NCBI RefSeq assembly: GCF_024721605.1
Contig: NZ_CP102630.1
Location: forward strand, 620,001 to 684,000
Length of the DNA: 64,000 nt
Direction of reading: 5' to 3'
DNA from: Sphingomicrobium flavum
GTDB taxonomy: Bacteria; Pseudomonadota; Alphaproteobacteria; Sphingomonadales; Sphingomonadaceae
Each line of letters opens with the position of its first letter. Position 1 is the first letter of the stretch. Below, piece by piece: positions 27,099 to 36,203 of this stretch. The translations under genes and the position numbers were made by a program. Under the pieces are notes generated by a model that was not told the DNA's origin, searched no databases, and was given only the letters and a program-made list of their open reading frames with translations.

Positions 27099-27238
27099 AC
27101 CGGGTCCTGCGGCGGCGGCCGATCAGGCTCTTCGGGAAGTTCAGGCGGCTGGTCGGGCGTCGGAGTCTCGCCGGGCACGGGCTCAGGCTCGGGGCCCGGA
27201 TCGGGATGGCCGGGCAGGATGGGGGGTTGGCTTGCCAT
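27095..27238 (-). CDS. Possible small proline-rich protein
   Basis: A 47-residue frame starting MASQPPILPGHPDPGPEPEP and ending EPDRPPPQDPV is proline and acid-rich without a signal or other motif. Its stop shares CTAG 27095-27098 with the converging lipoprotein gene. No good ribosome site was seen. The composition is not that of a plain antisense shadow, since it lies mostly between genes, and I have an impression that similar short proteins occur in sphingomonads, but this is weak. A Met two codons upstream is an alternative start. Confidence 0.35.
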   Translation of the reverse strand: MASQPPILPGHPDPGPEPEPVPGETPTPDQPPELPEEPDRPPPQDPV

Positions 27239-27380
27239 GAGCATCAAAACACCCCGATCCGCCCGCTGGTTGCACGATTCGCCGCCAGATGCGTGAAACA
27301 AGCCGCTTTTTTGCGACTCCATGCTTGCCCCATGCTGTGGGATTGCTATAGGCCGCGCACCTTATAGTGAGCGACCACGC

Positions 27381-27463
27381 GCGCGTGGCGGAACTGGTAG
27401 ACGCGCTGGTTTTAGGTACCAGTATCGAAAGATGTGGGGGTTCGATTCCCTCCGCGCGCACCA
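27381..27463 (+). tRNA. tRNA-Leu (anticodon TAG)
   Basis: Acceptor GCGCGTG (27381-27387) pairs with CGCGCGC (27453-27459), then discriminator A and encoded CCA. Anticodon stem CTGGT/ACCAG encloses TTTAGGT, giving TAG. A long class II variable arm (around TATCGAAAGATG) confirms Leu. The trigger-factor start lies only 57 bases downstream with no terminator between, so the two may share a transcript. Confidence 0.96.
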
Positions 27464-27520
27464 CGATTGCCGTGGGACGGTCGCTACAAACATGAATTTT
27501 ATACGGGAACGACGCACGAA

Positions 27521-29068
27521 ATGAAGACCGTCGAGACGGAAAATAAGGGCCTCAAGCGGGCCTACGAAATCACCATCCCCGCCAAGGAAATCGAGGCGCG
27601 GGTCGATGCCGAAGTCAAGAAGGTGGCGCCCAATGTGCGCATGCCCGGCTTCCGTCCCGGCAAGGTGCCGCCCAACCTTATCCGCAAGATGCATGGCGAA
27701 GCCCTGCAGGCCGATGCGCTCAACAACAGCGTGCAGGATGCGGTGCAGAAGACCATCGCCGACAACAAGCTGCGCCCCGCGCTGCAGCCCGAAGTCGCGC
27801 TGGCCGATGGCTATGAGCATGGCAAGGATGCGGTCATCACCGTCAGCCTCGAAGCGCTGCCTGACATCAAGGCTCCCAAGGTCGACGGCATCAAGCTGGA
27901 ACGCCTGACCGTCGAGCCCGACGAGAAGGCCGTGACCGAGCGCGTCGAGCAGATCGCGTCGAGCCAGAAAAGCTGGAAGGACGCCGCCAAGACCAAGAAG
28001 GCCGACAAGGGCGACCTCGTGGTCATGGACTTTGTCGGCAAGGTCGACGGTGAAGCCTTTGACGGCGGCACCGGCGAAGGCATGGAAGTCGAACTGGGTT
28101 CGGGCAGGCTGATCCCGGGCTTCGAAGACCAGCTGGAAGGCGTGAAGACGGGCGATGAAAAGACGCTCAACGTCACGTTCCCGGACGATTATCCGGCCGA
28201 GAACCTCAAGAGCAAGCCCGCGACCTTCGACGTCAAGGTGACGGCCGTAAAGACCGAAACCAAGACCAAGATTGACGATGACTTCGCCAAGAATATGGGT
28301 CTGAAGGATCTTGACCAGCTGAAGGATCTGGTGCGTGACCAGGCAGCGCAGGAACTCAATGGCCTGACCCGCACCCATATGAAGCGCAAGCTCTTGGACC
28401 AGCTCGCTGGCGCGCATGATTTCGACGTCCCGCCAAGCATGGTGGAAGCCGAATATCAGAACATCATGAACCAGCTTCGCCACGAAGCCAGCCATGAAGA
28501 CGATGCCGAAGCCGCCCTAAAGGAAATCGAAGCTGACGCTGACGATTACAAGGCAATCGCCGAGCGCCGCGTGCGTCTTGGTCTGCTCCTGTCGGAAATT
28601 GGCCAGGCCAATGGCGTGGAAATCACCCAGCAGGAAATGAACCGTCTGATGGCGCAGGCTGCGCAGCAGTATCAGCCGGAACAGCAGCAGCAATTCTTCA
28701 AATATATCCAGGAAAACCCGATGGCCGCCGCGCAGCTTCGCGCGCCCCTCTACGAGGAAAAGGTCGTCGACTTCCTGTTTGAAAAGGCTGACATCAAGGA
28801 CAAGAAGGTGACCCGCGAACAGCTGGAAGCCGCGATCGAAGCCGAAGATGATGCTGAAGCCGAAAAGGCCAAGGCACCTGCGAAGAAAAAGGCTCCGGCC
28901 AAGAAGGCTGCTCCTGCAAAGAAGGAAGCCGCCAAGAAGGCCCCGGCGAAAAAGGCTGCAGAAAAGAAACCTGCTGCTAAGAAAGAGCCGGCTAAGAAGG
29001 CTCCGGCCAAGAAGCCTGCAGCCAAGAAGGCGCCTGCCAAGAAGAAGGCGCCCGCCAAGGCTAAGTAA
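27521..29068 (+). CDS. tig: Trigger factor, ribosome-bound chaperone, with long KAPAKKA-type tail
   Basis: Trigger factor binds ribosomal protein L23 and shields nascent chains. The N-terminal ribosome-binding domain has GFRPGKVP near residue 44, the middle FKBP-like PPIase domain has GDLVVMDFVGKVDGEAFDGG and GRLIPGFEDQL, and a helical chaperone domain follows. The usual length is about 430-450 residues; this one has 515 because roughly the last 70 are Lys/Ala/Pro repeats (KAPAKK units), strongly basic and histone H1-like. Such a tail could add affinity for rRNA or mRNA; this is inference. The start MKTVET is the family start. Confidence 0.96.
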   Translation: MKTVETENKGLKRAYEITIPAKEIEARVDAEVKKVAPNVRMPGFRPGKVPPNLIRKMHGEALQADALNNSVQDAVQKTIADNKLRPALQPEVALADGYEHGKDAVITVSLEALPDIKAPKVDGIKLERLTVEPDEKAVTERVEQIASSQKSWKDAAKTKKADKGDLVVMDFVGKVDGEAFDGGTGEGMEVELGSGRLIPGFEDQLEGVKTGDEKTLNVTFPDDYPAENLKSKPATFDVKVTAVKTETKTKIDDDFAKNMGLKDLDQLKDLVRDQAAQELNGLTRTHMKRKLLDQLAGAHDFDVPPSMVEAEYQNIMNQLRHEASHEDDAEAALKEIEADADDYKAIAERRVRLGLLLSEIGQANGVEITQQEMNRLMAQAAQQYQPEQQQQFFKYIQENPMAAAQLRAPLYEEKVVDFLFEKADIKDKKVTREQLEAAIEAEDDAEAEKAKAPAKKKAPAKKAAPAKKEAAKKAPAKKAAEKKPAAKKEPAKKAPAKKPAAKKAPAKKKAPAKAK

Positions 29069-29092
29069 GGATTGTCATCGGGGGAGGGACAT

Positions 29093-30022
29093 ATGCGGGT
29101 CGCGGTTTTGCTGCCCTGCTACAATGAGGAAGCGGCGATCGCCGATACGATCGCGGGCTTTCGCCAGTCCCTCCCCGGTGCGACCATCTATGTCTTCGAC
29201 AATAATTCGAAGGATCGCACGGTAGAGATTGCCCGCCAGCATGGCGCGGTGGTGCGCTCGGTCATGCACCAGGGCAAGGGCAATGTGGTGCGCCGCATGT
29301 TCGCCGACGTGGACGCCGATGTCTATGTCATGGCCGACGGCGATCTCACCTACGATCCGGTCGCCGCGCCGCAGCTTGTCCAGAAGCTTTGGGGCGAGCA
29401 GCTCGACATGGTGGTGGGGACCCGGCATCATGAGCAGGAAGAGGCCTATCGCGGTGGCCATGTGCTCGGCAACAAGGCCTTTACCGGGCTGCTGACCTGG
29501 CTGTTCGGGCGCAGCTTTTCGGATATTTTCAGCGGTTATCGCGCCTTTTCGCGTCGTTATGCGAAAAGCTTCCCGGCACTGTCCGAGGGCTTCGAGACCG
29601 AAACCGAGATGAGCGTCCATGCGCTCGAACTCAAGATGCCGGTCGGCGAAATCGCGACCAAATATGGTGCGCGGCCCGAAGGTAGCGAAAGCAAACTGTC
29701 CACCTTCCGCGATGGCTGGCGCATCCTCAAGACGATCGGCACGCTGTTCCGGGTAGAGCAGCCGCGCGCCTTTTACGGTACGCTGGCCTTCGCCATCCAG
29801 CTGGCGGCGGTCCTGCTGGCCGTGCCGTTGTTCTTCACCTTCTTCGAGACCGGCCAGGTGCCGCGCTTCCCCACCGCCATCCTGGTCACCGGGATGAGCG
29901 TCGTTGCGGTGCTGACCTTCTTTGCCGGGCTCATCATTTCGGCCATCACGCGCCAGCGCCGTGAAGTGCGCCGGCTGGCCTATCTCGCCATTCCGGCACC
30001 CGGCGACCCGAAACAGGACTGA
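29093..30022 (+). CDS. GT2-family polyprenyl-phosphate-type glycosyltransferase with C-terminal membrane helices
   Basis: This 309-residue protein starts MRVAVLLPCYNEE, has FDNNSKDRT and the metal/nucleotide site MADGDLTYDP, and ends with two hydrophobic helices (AFAIQLAAVLLAVPLFFTFF and the segment around ILVTGMSVVAVLTFFAGLI). This resembles DPMS/GtrB-like enzymes that charge undecaprenyl phosphate with a sugar. The sugar and end product cannot be told; no other envelope-sugar genes lie nearby. The start at 29093 has GGGGGAGGG upstream; an in-frame Met at 29072 is less likely. Confidence 0.85.
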   Translation: MRVAVLLPCYNEEAAIADTIAGFRQSLPGATIYVFDNNSKDRTVEIARQHGAVVRSVMHQGKGNVVRRMFADVDADVYVMADGDLTYDPVAAPQLVQKLWGEQLDMVVGTRHHEQEEAYRGGHVLGNKAFTGLLTWLFGRSFSDIFSGYRAFSRRYAKSFPALSEGFETETEMSVHALELKMPVGEIATKYGARPEGSESKLSTFRDGWRILKTIGTLFRVEQPRAFYGTLAFAIQLAAVLLAVPLFFTFFETGQVPRFPTAILVTGMSVVAVLTFFAGLIISAITRQRREVRRLAYLAIPAPGDPKQD

Positions 30023-30058
30023 ATTTTTCAAGTGCCGGGTTGAAAGGCGCTGAAAATT
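30022..30058 (+). terminator. Imperfect stem-loop between the glycosyltransferase gene and clpP
   Basis: AATTTTTC and AGTGCC (30023-30036) can pair with GGCGCT and GAAAATT (30046-30058) around a short loop, with a bulge and one G-U pair. There is no clean U-run after it, so it may be a weak terminator or a leader structure of clpP. Confidence 0.3.
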
Positions 30059-30095
30059 GCCGATGTTGGGGTCAACTCACAGACAAGGACCTTTC

Positions 30096-30749
30096 ATGGA
30101 TCACGAAGATATCGCCTCCGCCCTCGTTCCCATCGTCATCGAACAGTCGAACCGGGGCGAGCGCTCCTTCGACATTTTCTCGCGCCTGCTGCGCGAACGC
30201 ATCATTTTCGTGACCGGCCCGGTCGAGGACAATATGGCCTCGCTCATCACCGCCCAGCTGCTGTTTCTGGAATCGGAAAATCCGAAGAAGGACATCTTCA
30301 TGTATATCAACTCTCCAGGCGGGGTGGTGACCGCGGGCATGGCAATCCACGATACCATGCAATATATCCGCCCCAAGGTCGGCACCGTGTGCATCGGCCA
30401 AGCCGCCTCGATGGGTAGCTTCCTACTGGCCGCGGGTGAACCGGGCATGCGCGTCGCGCTCTCCAACGCGCGGATCATGATCCACCAGCCATCGGGTGGC
30501 GCGCAGGGCATGGCCTCGGACATCGAAATCCAGGCCAAGGAAATCCTGCGCATCCGCAGCAGGATGAATGCGCTCTATTCCAAATATACCGGCAAGCCGA
30601 TCGAGGAAGTCGAAAAGGCGATGGACCGCGATACCTTCCTCGAGGCCGACGAGGCCAAGAAGTGGGGCCTGATCGACCAGGTGTTCGATCGCCGCCCCGA
30701 CCAGGGCGAGGACAAGGATACCGGCGCGGGCGATGTGACGCCGTCCTGA
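30096..30749 (+). CDS. clpP: ClpP, ATP-dependent Clp protease proteolytic subunit
   Basis: ClpP forms the 14-subunit serine protease chamber fed by ClpX or ClpA. The catalytic triad is visible as S105 ([11 protein letters not shown]), H130 (MIHQPSGG) and D179 (DRDTFLEA), with spacings equal to those of the E. coli enzyme. The 217-residue length is normal. Start ATG 30096 follows AAGGA. The leader before [16 protein letters not shown] is short, as in other alphaproteobacterial ClpP proteins. clpX lies about 600 bases further on, separated by a J-domain gene. Confidence 0.97.
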   Translation: MDHEDIASALVPIVIEQSNRGERSFDIFSRLLRERIIFVTGPVEDNMASLITAQLLFLESENPKKDIFMYINSPGGVVTAGMAIHDTMQYIRPKVGTVCIGQAASMGSFLLAAGEPGMRVALSNARIMIHQPSGGAQGMASDIEIQAKEILRIRSRMNALYSKYTGKPIEEVEKAMDRDTFLEADEAKKWGLIDQVFDRRPDQGEDKDTGAGDVTPS

Positions 30750-30771
30750 TCCAGGCTATAGGGGGAGGGTG

Positions 30772-31164
30772 ATGGAGACGAATCTCTATGCCCTCCTGGG
30801 CCTTGCGCCCGGTGCCAGTCCGGCGGACATCCGCCGTGCCTATCGCGACCTGATGCGCGAGCATCATCCCGATAGCGGCAAGGCAGCCGATGGCGGCGAC
30901 CTCGCGGCGCGGATCAACGTTGCCTACGACACTTTATCCGATCCCTATCGGCGGTCCGCCTATGACCGGACATTGAAATCCACCATCGAGCGCGCGGGGG
31001 GCAGGGTGCCGGACGTGCGCGTGCAGGATCACGAAACCAAGGTTCGACCGGTACGTACCGCCGAGCCCAATTATCTGCGGCCGGCGGCGCTTTTCTGGCT
31101 CTTCATCCTGTCGCTCTTCCTGTTTTCGCCCTTCATCTACGCATTCTGGTGGTCGCTTCCTTAA
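30772..31164 (+). CDS. Small J-domain protein with C-terminal transmembrane helix
   Basis: This 130-residue protein has an N-terminal J domain (LYALLGLAPGASPADIRRAYR, then HHPDSG containing the essential HPD) and one C-terminal hydrophobic helix (LFWLFILSLFLFSPFIYAF). J domains stimulate Hsp70 ATPase, so it could recruit DnaK to the inner membrane. It lacks the Gly/Phe-rich and zinc-finger parts of DnaJ. A purine-rich site (GGGGGAGGG) precedes; GTG 30769 or ATG 30772 can be the start. It is set between clpP and clpX. Confidence 0.85.
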   Translation: METNLYALLGLAPGASPADIRRAYRDLMREHHPDSGKAADGGDLAARINVAYDTLSDPYRRSAYDRTLKSTIERAGGRVPDVRVQDHETKVRPVRTAEPNYLRPAALFWLFILSLFLFSPFIYAFWWSLP

Positions 31165-31184
31165 CCAAAAAGCGTTTTAGAACA

Positions 31185-31220
31185 GGGCGTTTGGGCCAAA
31201 AGCCTTGGCTTTTTGCGCCC
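31185..31220 (+). terminator. Stem-loop in the clpX leader region, probable terminator
   Basis: CAAAAGC (31197-31203) pairs with GCTTTTTG (31208-31215) and the outer GGGCG/CGCCC arms (31185-31189, 31216-31220) can extend it. It sits 21 bases after the J-domain gene stop, inside a 192-base gap before clpX. The T-run is part of the stem, so efficiency is uncertain. Confidence 0.4.
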
Positions 31221-31282
31221 TCGCTTCCATATGCAGAAAAACATCAGTTGGCAGCGGATGAAGCATTAACCCTTCCTCCAGC

Positions 31283-31310
31283 TTGCCACGCTAGGATTCA
31301 GGGCTAGCAT
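31283..31310 (+). promoter_or_regulatory. Weak candidate promoter of clpX
   Basis: TTGCCA (31283-31288) and TAGCAT (31305-31310) lie 16 bases apart, each matching four of six consensus bases, about 45 bases before the clpX start. It falls after the stem-loop at 31185-31220, which is where a separate clpX promoter is needed. Confidence 0.3.
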
Positions 31311-31356
31311 GGGGGTCGGTAAAAAGGCTCCTCAAAGGCCCGCAAGAAGGACGAGT

Positions 31357-32640
31357 ATGACCAAGCTTCAAGGCGGCAATGGCGACGGCAAGTCGACCCT
31401 ATACTGCAGTTTCTGCGGCAAGTCGCAGCATGAGGTACGCAAGCTGATTGCGGGCCCGACCGTGTTCATCTGTGATGAATGTGTCGAACTGTGCAACGAC
31501 ATCATCCGCGAAGAAACCAAATCTTCGCTGGTCAAGACCCGCGACGGGGTGCCGACGCCGCTCGAGATCAACGAAGTGCTCGATGATTATGTGATCGGCC
31601 AGAAGCAGGCCAAGCGTGTCCTCTCGGTCGCGGTGCACAATCATTACAAGCGCCTCAACCACGGCCAGAAGTCGGGTTCGGAAGTCGAACTGGCAAAATC
31701 CAACATCCTGCTGGTCGGCCCCACGGGCTGCGGCAAGACGTTGCTGGCGCAGACGCTCGCGCGCATCCTCGACGTGCCCTTCACCATGGCCGATGCGACG
31801 ACGCTGACCGAAGCGGGCTATGTCGGCGAAGATGTCGAGAATATCATTCTGAAGCTGCTCCAGGCTTCCGATTACAACGTCGAAAAGGCGCAGCGCGGCA
31901 TCGTCTATATTGACGAAATCGACAAGATCAGCCGCAAGAGCGACAATCCCTCCATCACCCGCGACGTGTCGGGCGAAGGCGTGCAGCAGGCGCTCTTGAA
32001 GCTGATGGAAGGCACGACGGCTTCGGTTCCGCCGCAGGGCGGGCGCAAGCATCCGCAGCAGGAATTCCTGCAGGTCGACACCACCAACATCCTGTTCATC
32101 TGCGGCGGTGCGTTCGCGGGTCTGGAGAAAGTTATCGGCGATCGCCTTGAAGGCAAGTCGATCGGTTTCGGTGCCCATGTCGCTGCGCCCGAGGAAAAGC
32201 GGGTCGGCGAGACGCTGAAGCATACCGAGCCCGAAGATCTCATGAAGTTCGGCCTTATCCCCGAATTTATCGGCCGTATGCCGGTCATCGCCACGCTGGA
32301 AGATCTGGATGAAGCCGCGCTGGTCATGATCCTGAAGGAACCGAAGAACGCTTTGGTGAAGCAGTATCAGAAGCTTTTCGACATGGAAGATGTCGAGCTG
32401 GTCTTCACCGACGAAGCGCTGCACAGCGTTGCCAAGAAGGCGATCGAGCGCAAGACCGGTGCGCGCGGGCTGCGCTCCATCCTCGAAGGCATCCTGCTCG
32501 ACACCATGTTCGACCTGCCCTCGATGGAAGGCGTCGATGAAGTGCATATCGATGCCGATGTCGTGGCCGGCCGCAAGGACCCGGTGCGCGTCTATGGCAA
32601 GAAGGATGAAGAAAGCGCCGCCGGCGGCGACGCCGCCTAA
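31357..32640 (+). CDS. clpX: ClpX, AAA+ unfoldase of the ClpXP protease
   Basis: ClpX recognises, unfolds and feeds substrates to ClpP. The 427-residue protein starts with a zinc-binding domain (CSFCGKSQ and CDEC), then Walker A GPTGCGKT, the pore loop GYVGED, Walker [10 protein letters not shown] and sensor segments including GARGLR. The ATG 31357 follows AAGAAGGACG; the frame runs back to 31309 but with a basic stretch foreign to the family. Length is normal. Confidence 0.98.
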   Translation: MTKLQGGNGDGKSTLYCSFCGKSQHEVRKLIAGPTVFICDECVELCNDIIREETKSSLVKTRDGVPTPLEINEVLDDYVIGQKQAKRVLSVAVHNHYKRLNHGQKSGSEVELAKSNILLVGPTGCGKTLLAQTLARILDVPFTMADATTLTEAGYVGEDVENIILKLLQASDYNVEKAQRGIVYIDEIDKISRKSDNPSITRDVSGEGVQQALLKLMEGTTASVPPQGGRKHPQQEFLQVDTTNILFICGGAFAGLEKVIGDRLEGKSIGFGAHVAAPEEKRVGETLKHTEPEDLMKFGLIPEFIGRMPVIATLEDLDEAALVMILKEPKNALVKQYQKLFDMEDVELVFTDEALHSVAKKAIERKTGARGLRSILEGILLDTMFDLPSMEGVDEVHIDADVVAGRKDPVRVYGKKDEESAAGGDAA

Positions 32641-32652
32641 GCGCTCGCCATC

Positions 32653-33156
32653 ATGACGTCGGACAAGAGCGGGCCTTTCCCGCAGCTCCCGGACTGGTTG
32701 GGCAAGCCGCAGCGCTTCTGGCTTGCCTCGCCATTGGCAATCCTGTTCACCATTCCGGTGGCCTTGCTGTTCGGGCTCATCGGCCAACAATTGTTCCCGG
32801 CGGCGGCACCGCCCAATTTCGACCATCTGGCGGGGCTGGCCGGCCTGTTCGCGCTGGTCGTCTTCGCGCCGGTGACCGAGACCATCATTCTGGGTGCCGT
32901 GCTGATGATCGCGCAGCGCTTCGTGTCGCCTTGGACTGCGGCCTGGATCGGCGCCATCGGCTTTGGCGGTATCGCGCACAGCCTTGCCGCGCCGACCTGG
33001 GGGCTATCGATCTGGTTTCCTTTCCTGATCTTTTCGATCCAGTTCATCGTGTGGCGCCAGCGCGGGCTGCTCTGGGCCTTTTTCGTGCCTGCATTGACCC
33101 ATGCGCTGCACAATCTGGGGCCCGCGCTGCTGGTTCTTTACGGACCCGCCATCTAG
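32653..33156 (+). CDS. CPBP-like intramembrane protein with degenerate first motif
   Basis: This 167-residue protein has about five hydrophobic segments. The CPBP (Abi) family carries three motifs: EExxxR, FxxxH-like and HxxxN. Here a first motif appears as TETIILG with only one Glu and no Arg, the second as FGGIAHS, and the third as HALHN. It may be an altered CPBP protease or a non-catalytic relative. It sits 12 bases after clpX and about 40 before lon, so all may be read from one transcript. The function is unknown; the CPBP call rests on motif reading. Confidence 0.55.
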   Translation: MTSDKSGPFPQLPDWLGKPQRFWLASPLAILFTIPVALLFGLIGQQLFPAAAPPNFDHLAGLAGLFALVVFAPVTETIILGAVLMIAQRFVSPWTAAWIGAIGFGGIAHSLAAPTWGLSIWFPFLIFSIQFIVWRQRGLLWAFFVPALTHALHNLGPALLVLYGPAI

Positions 33157-33195
33157 CCCGTTGCACCGGCGACCGGGCGGCCCCATATGTGGGGC

Positions 33196-35595
33196 ATGCC
33201 TACAGAATTTTATCCCATCCTGCCGCTGCGCGACATTGTCGTGTTTCCGCAGCGCATCGTCCCTCTCTTCGTCGGCCGTGAAAAGAGCGTCGCCGCGCTC
33301 GAAGCCGCGATGGAAGTGGACAAGAAGCTTTTCCTCGTCGCCCAGCTCGATCCGGCGGACGACGATCCCGATCGCGATGCCATGTACGACCTTGGGGTCA
33401 TTGCCACCGCGATGCAGCTATTGAAGCTGCCCGACGGCACCGTTCGCGTGCTGGTCGAAGGCGCACAACGCGCGCGGCTGGTCGGCCTCCATGAAAAGGA
33501 CGGCTACACCCAGGCCGAGGTCGAACTGGTCGACAGCGTGCCTGCCGAAGGCGCGGAAACGCAGGCGCTGATGCGCTCGGTGCTCGACCAGTTTGAAAAT
33601 TATGCCAAGCTGAACAAGAAGCTGCCGGCCGAAACCACCGTCCAGCTGGGTGAGATTGACGATCCATCGGTGCTGGCCGATGCGGTCGCTTCGGCGTTGT
33701 CGGTCAAGGTGTCGGACAAGCAGGCGCTGCTGACCGAACTCGACCCCGCCAAGCGGCTTGAGATGGTCTTCGCCTTCATGGAAGGCGAACTGGGCGTGCT
33801 CCAGGTCGAAAAGAAGATCCGCAGCCGCGTGAAGCGGCAGATGGAGAAGACCCAGCGCGAATATTATCTCAACGAGCAATTGAAGGCGATCCAGCGCGAA
33901 CTGGGCGACGAGGCCGAGGGCGGGGACGAGCTGCAGGAATTGCAGCAGAAGATCCGCAAGACGCGCCTTTCGAAGGAAGCCAAGCAGAAAGCCGAAGCCG
34001 AGCTGAAGAAGCTCAAGGCCATGGCGCCGATGAGCGCCGAGGCCACCGTCGCGCGCAACTATCTCGACGTGCTGCTGGGGCTGCCCTGGGGCAAGAAATC
34101 ACGCTTGAAGCGCGATATCGAGGAAGCCGAAACGGTCCTCGACGAGGATCATTACGGCCTTGAAAAGGTCAAGGAGCGGATCGTCGAATATCTCGCCGTC
34201 CAGGCCCGCACCAACCGGCTGAAGGGGCCGATCCTGTGCCTCGTCGGTCCGCCGGGCGTCGGGAAGACCTCGCTCGGGCGTTCGATCGCCAAGGCGACGG
34301 GGCGCGAATTCGTGCGCCAGTCGCTAGGCGGGGTACGCGACGAAGCCGAAATTCGCGGTCATCGCCGCACCTATATCGGCTCGCTTCCGGGCAAGATCAT
34401 CTCCAACCTCAAGAAGGCCGGGACCAACAACCCGCTCTTCCTGCTCGATGAAATCGACAAGCTCGGGCAGGATTTCCGCGGCGATCCCGCATCGGCGCTG
34501 CTGGAGGTGCTGGACCCCGAACAGAACAGCAAGTTCAACGACCATTATCTCGAGCTCGACTACGACCTGTCGGACGTGATGTTCGTCACCACGGCCAACT
34601 CGCTCGACATGCCCCAGCCGTTGCTGGACCGCATGGAGATCATCCGGTTGGAAGGCTATACCGAAGACGAAAAGGTCGAGATCGCCAAGCGTCACCTGCT
34701 GCCCAAGCAGATGGAAAGCCACGGCCTCAAGGACGATGAGCTCAGCTTCACCGATGAGGGGCTGCGCCAGATCATCCGCCATTATACCCGTGAAGCCGGG
34801 GTCCGGACGCTCGAGCGCCAGCTGGCCAAGGTCGCGCGCAAGGCCTTGCGCCGGATCCTCGAGAAGAAAGTCGAAAGCGTTATCCTCGGCGAGGACAATG
34901 TCGGCGACTATCTGGGTGTGACCAAATATCGCTACGGCATTGGCGAGGAAGAAGATCAGATCGGCGCCGTGACCGGCCTGGCCTGGACCGAAGTGGGCGG
35001 CGAATTGCTGACCATCGAGGCGGTGACCGTGCCCGGCAAGGGGCAGATCAAGACCACCGGCAAGCTTGGCGAGGTGATGCAGGAATCGATCCAGGCCGCG
35101 ATGAGCTTCGTCAAGGCGCGCTCGCCAAGCTACGGCGTGAAGCCCTCCATCTTCAGCCGCAAGGACATCCATGTCCATTTGCCCGAGGGCGCGGTGCCCA
35201 AGGACGGACCGTCTGCGGGCATTGGGATGGTGACCGCGATGATTTCGACCCTGACGGGCATCGCGGTGCGCCGCGACGTTGCGATGACGGGCGAAGTCAC
35301 GCTGCGCGGCCGCGTCCTGCCGATCGGCGGGCTGAAGGAGAAGTTGCTGGCGGCGATGCGCGGCGGGATCACCACCGTGCTGATCCCTCACGAGAACGAA
35401 AAGGATCTCGCCGAGATCCCCGAGAACGTCAAGGGCGCGCTCGATATCATCCCGGTGCGCCATGTCGATGAAGTGCTCGGCCATGCGCTGACGCAGCCCT
35501 TTACCGCCATCGAATGGTCGGACGCGGACGAGCTTTCGACCGAGCCGCTGGTGCCGCCGGCGGGCAGCGAAGACGGCGCGACCGTACGCCATTGA
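33196..35595 (+). CDS. lon: Lon, ATP-dependent serine protease
   Basis: Lon degrades misfolded and short-lived regulatory proteins. The 799-residue sequence has the N-terminal substrate-binding domain from [18 protein letters not shown]+ Walker A GPPGVGKT and Walker B FLLDEIDK, and the C-terminal protease domain with serine in [10 protein letters not shown] and lysine in IGGLKEK. Start MPTEFYPI (33196) fits the family and follows TGGGGC; three extra residues are possible from 33187. Confidence 0.98.
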   Translation: MPTEFYPILPLRDIVVFPQRIVPLFVGREKSVAALEAAMEVDKKLFLVAQLDPADDDPDRDAMYDLGVIATAMQLLKLPDGTVRVLVEGAQRARLVGLHEKDGYTQAEVELVDSVPAEGAETQALMRSVLDQFENYAKLNKKLPAETTVQLGEIDDPSVLADAVASALSVKVSDKQALLTELDPAKRLEMVFAFMEGELGVLQVEKKIRSRVKRQMEKTQREYYLNEQLKAIQRELGDEAEGGDELQELQQKIRKTRLSKEAKQKAEAELKKLKAMAPMSAEATVARNYLDVLLGLPWGKKSRLKRDIEEAETVLDEDHYGLEKVKERIVEYLAVQARTNRLKGPILCLVGPPGVGKTSLGRSIAKATGREFVRQSLGGVRDEAEIRGHRRTYIGSLPGKIISNLKKAGTNNPLFLLDEIDKLGQDFRGDPASALLEVLDPEQNSKFNDHYLELDYDLSDVMFVTTANSLDMPQPLLDRMEIIRLEGYTEDEKVEIAKRHLLPKQMESHGLKDDELSFTDEGLRQIIRHYTREAGVRTLERQLAKVARKALRRILEKKVESVILGEDNVGDYLGVTKYRYGIGEEEDQIGAVTGLAWTEVGGELLTIEAVTVPGKGQIKTTGKLGEVMQESIQAAMSFVKARSPSYGVKPSIFSRKDIHVHLPEGAVPKDGPSAGIGMVTAMISTLTGIAVRRDVAMTGEVTLRGRVLPIGGLKEKLLAAMRGGITTVLIPHENEKDLAEIPENVKGALDIIPVRHVDEVLGHALTQPFTAIEWSDADELSTEPLVPPAGSEDGATVRH

Positions 35596-35603
35596 GCCGA
35601 TTT

Positions 35604-35644
35604 GGGACGGTAAATGTCGACTTTTTCCCGATATTTGCCGTCCC
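35604..35644 (+). other. Long inverted repeat after lon
   Basis: GGGACGGTAAAT (35604-35615) pairs with ATTTGCCGTCCC (35633-35644), 12 pairs including one G-U, around a 17-base loop containing TTTTT. It begins 8 bases past the lon stop. It may protect the lon mRNA end, act as a terminator with an unusual layout, or bind a regulator. Confidence 0.5.
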
Positions 35645-35690
35645 AGCCCTAGACTTACCTCTTTGGGTTTGCCTTAAAGACGCCTTCGAG

Positions 35691-35718
35691 AGACTCGGAT
35701 GCGCCGCGAGTCTTTTTT
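35691..35718 (+). terminator. Rho-independent terminator in the leader of hup
   Basis: AGACTCG (35691-35697) pairs with CGAGTCT (35707-35713), with a 9-base loop, and the T-run reaches 35718. It lies only 31 bases before the HU start codon, so it would stop lon read-through and possibly also transcripts begun between 35645 and 35690. Confidence 0.7.
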
Positions 35719-35749
35719 CCGGCGGCGCCAAGGCGGGAGACACAGGGAA

Positions 35750-36025
35750 ATGAACAAGCAGGAGCTGATCGGGGAAGTCGCGGATCGTGCGGGGCTCAGC
35801 CGCAACGATGCCAGCCGTGCGATCGAAACCATGCTCGAGGTCGTCACCTCGACGTTGAAGCGCGGCGATGAAGTGCGACTGGTCGGCTTTGGCAATTTCT
35901 CCGTGACCCAGCGCAAGGCCTCGACCGGGCGCAACCCCAGGACCGGCGAACCGATGCAGATCAAGGCGTCGATGCAGCCCAAATTCCGCCCCGGCAAAGT
36001 CCTCAAGGACGCCGTCCAGAAATAA
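35750..36025 (+). CDS. hup: HU-family nucleoid DNA-binding protein
   Basis: HU bends and compacts DNA as a dimer. The 91-residue protein starts MNKQELIGEVADRAGLSRND and has the arm region GFGNFSVTQRKASTGRNP, with RNPRTGEP at the tip, then the C-terminal KFRPGKVLKDAV helix. Start ATG 35750 follows GGGAAA and matches the family; the upstream frame encodes Arg-rich sequence lying over the terminator. It is placed after lon, as in many alphaproteobacteria, with tRNA-Val next. Confidence 0.96.
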   Translation: MNKQELIGEVADRAGLSRNDASRAIETMLEVVTSTLKRGDEVRLVGFGNFSVTQRKASTGRNPRTGEPMQIKASMQPKFRPGKVLKDAVQK

Positions 36026-36090
36026 GCTTTTCGAAAGGCTGGACATGGCAGGCGGCCTCGCTTAATGGCCGCCCGTCCGATGGCGCTTCA

Positions 36091-36165
36091 GGGCGCGTAG
36101 CTCAGTGGTAGAGCACACCCTTCACACGGGTGGGGTCGCAAGTTCAATCCTTGCCGCGCCCACCA
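36091..36165 (+). tRNA. tRNA-Val (anticodon CAC)
   Basis: Acceptor GGGCGCG (36091-36097) pairs with CGCGCCC (36155-36161), then A and encoded CCA. The anticodon stem CACCC/GGGTG encloses TTCACAC, giving CAC. The D arm has AGCTCAGTGGTAGAGC and the T arm AAGTTCAATCCTT. It lies 65 bases after hup on the same strand. Confidence 0.96.
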
Positions 36166-36203
36166 TCGGCCCAGCTTAGATCTTCATCTATCGATGTTGA
36201 AAG

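Noticed and set aside
28850-29060. Tandem repeats at the end of tig as a possible CRISPR or minisatellite
   Set aside because: The repeats are in frame, encode KAPAKK units and have no spacer-repeat structure.
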